From assembly GCA_949286445.1 (NCBI GenBank), contig CASECL010000162.1, positions 1-8,991 on the forward strand: a DNA stretch of 8,991 bases, given 5' to 3'. Source of the DNA: an uncultured bacterium (GTDB lineage: Bacteria; Verrucomicrobiota; Lentisphaeria; Victivallales; Victivallaceae). How positions within the stretch are numbered: position 1 is the first letter of the stretch; each line of letters opens with the position of its first letter. Below, one piece after another: positions 5,653 to 8,991 of the stretch. Made by a program: the position numbers and the translations under genes. The notes under the pieces are model-generated. The model did not search any database and had not been told where the DNA came from. It saw nothing but the letters and a program-made list of their open reading frames with translations.

Positions 5653-8600
5653 GCTAAAGTAAAGAGTTTATAGGAGGAAAATTCCCCGGTATTCTCGCTG
5701 CCGACCACCCAGAGATCACGGGTTGTTTCGCTCCAGGCGTAGTAATAATCAAGCCCGGAGTCAATTGTGGTTTCTGCCAAAGCGGAATTATTTATTCTCA
5801 CTCCGGTTATATCCAGAGAGTCGGAGTCAGCCAGATCGAATATCATGGCTTGAGAACTGCTGTTGTAGGATGAGGTATCACCCTGTACGTTGAGCAGTCC
5901 GCTTTTTGCCGCCAGCGCGTCTCCCAGATCAGCCGCGGTAACTTTCACCGATGAGTCGCTGCTGATAGTGATTGCGGCGAAATCACCGGAAAGTCTGCCG
6001 GAGAAATCTCCCCGGTAACTGTCCAGCACCAGAGAAGTACTGTTCACGGTATTGCCGTCGCCGTATCCGGAGGCGAAAACGGTATTGGAAAATACGCTGC
6101 TTCCGGAGAAAGTTACGGTCGCTGAGTCAACAGCGGTCCGGCCGCCGTCGGCAAATCCTCCGGCATAGATATCTGCTTCAAGAGTGAAGTTTTCCTGTAC
6201 GGTAATCACCGCATTGCCTACCGTGCTGGTTCCTCCGGAGGCGTAACCGCCGCCGAATACACAGCCAGTGGATTTGCCGCCGGCAAGGATGATGTTTGAC
6301 GAATTGACGCTTCCGCTGCCGGAGGTGACGAAATCACCGCCGTAAATGCCGCCGGAGAGAGAAGAACCGGCGGTAAAGGTCAAAGTGGCATTCCCGATTT
6401 GAGAATTGCCCGATGCCGAGGCTTTATCGGTCAGGTAACTGCCGGCAAATGCAGAATCGCTGATTACTCCGGAAATGGTGACATTTACCGACCCGTTATT
6501 GATGTAAGAACCGGCTCCGATCACCATTCCGCCGCCGAATACGCTGGAAGCCCCGGCGGAGATGGATACGGTGGCATTACTTACTGCGGCAGTGCCGCCT
6601 CCATTGATGTAAGATCCGGCGGCAACCGTGTTTACATTATTATTTATAGAGGCTTCCACATTTCCGATTGACAGGAGACCGGAGTATTCCACCCGGCCGC
6701 CGCAAATGACATTTCCGGCATTTCCGGCGTTACCGGTTACCGCTACATAGGATTGGGCCAGGTTTAGCGTGCCCCCCTGTCCAGTGATACCGGCTCCGTA
6801 ATTCCATGCGCCGGAAGACTGAGTGCCGTCAATGTTTCCGGTAATATGCAATTCAACCCGGTTGGCTGTGACTGTGGCTGAATTCAATGCCGCATGGCCG
6901 GCGATAAGGCGGTTTATCTGACCGCGGTTAGCCACCGTTTTGACATCTCCTGCGGTTTGAGACGAGGTGATTTTACTTCCGCCGAAAACCTGGCTGTAAT
7001 TTCCGCCGGAAATGGACAGGTTTACCGCTCCGGAGGCATTGTCCTCCCCGCCGTAAACATTGCCGTTTACCGTGGTGTCCTTCAATACGGTCAAAGCGTT
7101 GCCGTTGGCATCGGATTTACCGGTTACCGAGGCAACAGAATCTCCGTTGAATTCGGTGGCATAATTGGTAAGGAATATTTCCTGATCACTGATGCCGCCG
7201 CGGATGAATTTCCAGCCTTCCGGAAGCGAGGTTGAACCATTTACTCTGACCGCGGCAAGTTCTTCATCGCTGAATGTGATATTGGATGTGATGCAATAGT
7301 TTCCAGTGGATGACAAAATGCTTTCACCGACAGTGATGTTCAGGTTCTTCAAGTTGTCGCCCAAAGTGCTGCTGGAAACCGAGAGCACAGCTTTACCGGC
7401 ATTGGACAATCTTTCATCCAGAGCGATGTTCACGCTGCCGGCCGAAGTTTCCGCAAAGGCAACCGCTTGAGAGAGAGCAAGCGCAGTTTCTCCGGAAATA
7501 TTGATGGCATTGACATTATTTATCGAAGCGGTGAAGTTTCCGGTATAGTCATCAAAGAAGAGATCGCCGTAAACTTTTTCCTCAATTCCGGTTTTGAAAT
7601 AACCGCAGTCAACGGTATGGGTTATTGCCGCATTGCCGGAAATGGTTGCATAGGTTGTCCCGGTAATACTGATATTTGCTGCGGTGCCGTTGGAGTAGAA
7701 TATCTTTGTTACCGTACCTCCGGAGACATTGATAACCGCATCCCCCATTATGGTCCGGACCTGAGACGCATGGTTGTAGTGGCTGGCGTAAATACCGTTG
7801 GTTATGGTGCCGCCGGACACCGTTATGGTGGCAGTGCCTCCGGTGACAGAAGTGCCGTCACCGCCGGCAAAAATATTATTGACGGTACCTCCGGTGACAG
7901 AGATATTGGTATTGCCGGTAACATTATATCCGCTGCCGAATATGCGATTGCAGTAAACGTCTCCGGAAACATTGACATTTATAGATCCGATGGTACCGGT
8001 TCTGCCTGCCACTACGGTGGAAGAAATTGATCCTCCGGAGAGATTTATTTCCACCTCGTCCGCCGTTGCGGATGCCAGGTTTCCGCCGCCGTAAATATTT
8101 CCTGATACTGCGCCTCCGGAAATATTGACTACTGCTTTGGTTACGCTCCCTGTATTTCCACCGCCGTAAACAGTTGCTGTAATGGATCCGCCGCTGATAT
8201 TTACAGTGGAGGTGCCCCCAACCGAGGAGCGGCTTCCGCCGCCGTACACGTTTCCGGCAACGGTACCGGAATTGATTTTAACTTCTGAATTGCCATTTAC
8301 TGTGGCGCTGGCTCCATTTCCGCCACCATAGAAATTGGCACTTATGCTGTTTTCTCCCGCGTCAATGGTAACCAGAGAATTGGCAGCGGTTCCATTATTT
8401 CCGCCGCCAACGATGGTAGCAGTGCCGGAATCAGTGGAAAATGTTCCGCCATTGACAGTTACCGATGCGGTGCCTCCGACATAACTGTTGGAGCCATGAC
8501 CGCCGCCGCTAATAAAATTGGAGAATAATCCGCCATTGATTATTACATTTGTATTGTTATTTATCGTACTGCCATCGCTGCCGCCAAGTATTGTTCCGGT

Positions 8601-8990
8601 GAAAGTGCCGCCATTTATTTTTATCTGGGTATTTTCCGAAATTCCGTTCAACCCGCCGCCGAAAATATAGCTGGAGAAGGTTATGGTGGTAGCCGCACTC
8701 ACTTCCACTTTGGATGTTCCGCCTACTGCTCCATTGTAACCGCCGCCATATATTTTCCCCACCGAAGCTGATGTCGAATCAATTAAAACCTTTGATTCAC
8801 CGGTAACTGCTCCATTCATGCCGGCACCGAAAACAGTGCTGGTAAATGTTCCTCCCTGAATTGTTACTTCTGTATTAGCTGATGTAGCGGTTGCTCCGTT
8901 TCCACCGCCGCAGATATAGTCTTTTACAGAAATGGTATTGTCTGCGGTAAAAAGAATGCGTGCTGTTCCGCCTACTGTACCGTTATTTCC
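5649..8990 (-). CDS. Giant Gly/Asn/Ser/Thr-rich repeat protein, probably surface-exposed (N-terminus outside window)
   Basis: The frame is open from the right edge to TGA 5651-5649, giving 1113 residues. The first in-frame ATG (8819) is internal, since 57 upstream codons continue the same repeat pattern. Numbered from that Met: a first repeat array to about 405, a non-repeat domain at about 412-556, a second array at about 585-930, a second non-repeat domain at about 931-1042, and a 14-residue tail. Repeat units follow the pattern strand-'ISGGT'-strand-'(V/I)(Y/F)GGGN', with alternating hydrophobics typical of parallel beta-helix adhesins and autotransporter passengers. Lysine, arginine and cysteine are rare. 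No membrane barrel, LPxTG or other sorting signal is visible at the C-terminus, and any signal peptide is off-window. Adhesion or another cell-surface role is inferred; I do not recognise a named family. Confidence 0.75.
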   Translation of the reverse strand, partial: GNNGTVGGTARILFTADNTISVKDYICGGGNGATATSANTEVTIQGGTFTSTVFGAGMNGAVTGESKVLIDSTSASVGKIYGGGYNGAVGGTSKVEVSAATTITFSSYIFGGGLNGISENTQIKINGGTFTGTILGGSDGSTINNNTNVIINGGLFSNFISGGGHGSNSYVGGTASVTVNGGTFSTDSGTATIVGGGNNGTAANSLVTIDAGENSISANFYGGGNGASATVNGNSEVKINSGTVAGNVYGGGSRSSVGGTSTVNISGGSITATVYGGGNTGSVTKAVVNISGGAVSGNIYGGGNLASATADEVEINLSGGSISSTVVAGRTGTIGSINVNVSGDVYCNRIFGSGYNVTGNTNISVTGGTVNNIFAGGDGTSVTGGTATITVSGGTITNGIYASHYNHASQVRTIMGDAVINVSGGTVTKIFYSNGTAANISITGTTYATISGNAAITHTVDCGYFKTGIEEKVYGDLFFDDYTGNFTASINNVNAINISGETALALSQAVAFAETSAGSVNIALDERLSNAGKAVLSVSSSTLGDNLKNLNITVGESILSSTGNYCITSNITFSDEELAAVRVNGSTSLPEGWKFIRGGISDQEIFLTNYATEFNGDSVASVTGKSDANGNALTVLKDTTVNGNVYGGEDNASGAVNLSISGGNYSQVFGGSKITSSQTAGDVKTVANRGQINRLIAGHAALNSATVTANRVELHITGNIDGTQSSGAWNYGAGITGQGGTLNLAQSYVAVTGNAGNAGNVICGGRVEYSGLLSIGNVEASINNNVNTVAAGSYINGGGTAAVSNATVSISAGASSVFGGGMVIGAGSYINNGSVNVTISGVISDSAFAGSYLTDKASASGNSQIGNATLTFTAGSSLSGGIYGGDFVTSGSGSVNSSNIILAGGKSTGCVFGGGYASGGTSTVGNAVITVQENFTLEADIYAGGFADGGRTAVDSATVTFSGSSVFSNTVFASGYGDGNTVNSTSLVLDSYRGDFSGRLSGDFAAITISSDSSVKVTAADLGDALAAKSGLLNVQGDTSSYNSSSQAMIFDLADSDSLDITGVRINNSALAETTIDSGLDYYYAWSETTRDLWVVGSENTGEFSSYKLFTLA
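6030..7067 (-). repeat. Second repeat array of the giant protein
   Basis: Residues about 585-930 (numbered from Met 8819) hold more divergent copies of the GGG repeat, such as VYGGEDN, VFGGSK, ICGGRV, VFGGGM, IYGGDF, VFGGGY and IYAGGF. Some units carry a GSYIN(N/G)G variant (735-741 and 770-776). Copies are less regular than in the first array, which suggests older duplication. Confidence 0.65.
7605..8990 (-). repeat. First repeat array of the giant protein (about 15 units)
   Basis: Glycine-triplet landmarks recur at residues 25, 54, 79, 105, 138, 165, 193, 219, 244, 271, 295 and 319 from Met 8819, and twice more upstream of it, with spacings of 24-33 and a mean near 26. Typical units are VNISGGSITATVYGGGN and VNISGGAVSGNIYGGGN. 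The array continues to the window edge, so its full copy number is unknown. Confidence 0.75.
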
Positions 8991-8991
8991 G

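Noticed and set aside
7467..8030. 187-codon plus-strand ORF, and similar ones at 6894-7235 and 6399-6671
   Set aside because: They are shadows opposite the Gly/Ser repeat array; low stop density there follows from the repeat codons.
5649..8990. CRISPR-like spacing of repeated GC-rich words
   Set aside because: The repeats are codon-phased, diverged and translate into regular protein units; there are no constant repeats with unique spacers.

Overview
The window looks like chromosome from a Gram-negative-type anaerobic or gut/sediment bacterium. The mix of a two-permease arsenic cluster, a Gfo/Idh/MocA oxidoreductase and a giant Gly/Asn/Ser/Thr-rich repeat protein would suit the Lentisphaerota/Verrucomicrobiota group. 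That placement is a low-confidence inference from gene content; no marker gene is present.

Left edge (1-506): the 3' end of a GNAT acetyltransferase gene, then about 290 bases without a convincing gene. This gap ends in a well-formed promoter (TTGAAA-16-TATATT) whose -10 box lies at the centre of a near-perfect 22-bp palindrome, a probable ArsR operator.

Plus-strand arsenic/metalloid cluster (507-4237): arsR repressor, two tandem ArsP-type (DUF318) permeases of 432 and 298 residues, an ArsE/MTH895-type thioredoxin-like protein, and a thioredoxin-coupled arsenate reductase (arsC). The proposed logic is that ArsR senses trivalent arsenic, ArsC reduces arsenate to arsenite, the permeases export the product, and the redox protein supplies or relays thiols. 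No arsB, acr3, arsA or arsD is present here. The redox gene is broken by a single in-frame UAG at codon 67. Beyond it the same frame stays open for 111 codons and encodes the missing end of the thioredoxin fold, three cysteine clusters and a membrane anchor. A short ORF that overlaps its stop (ATGA) may be a remnant of a lost gene.

Minus strand (4274-5652): a Gfo/Idh/MocA oxidoreductase, convergent with arsC and ending at an intrinsic terminator. It appears to have its own promoter (TTGAAA-17-TATATT with an extended -10) that overlaps the stop codon of the upstream gene, and a leader of about 120 nt carrying two perfect hairpins.

Minus strand (5649 to the right edge): the C-terminal 1113 residues of a very large, probably surface-exposed repeat protein whose 5' end lies outside the window. 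It consists of two similar modules, each an array of roughly 26-residue GGG-type repeats followed by a non-repeat domain, and the two non-repeat domains resemble each other.
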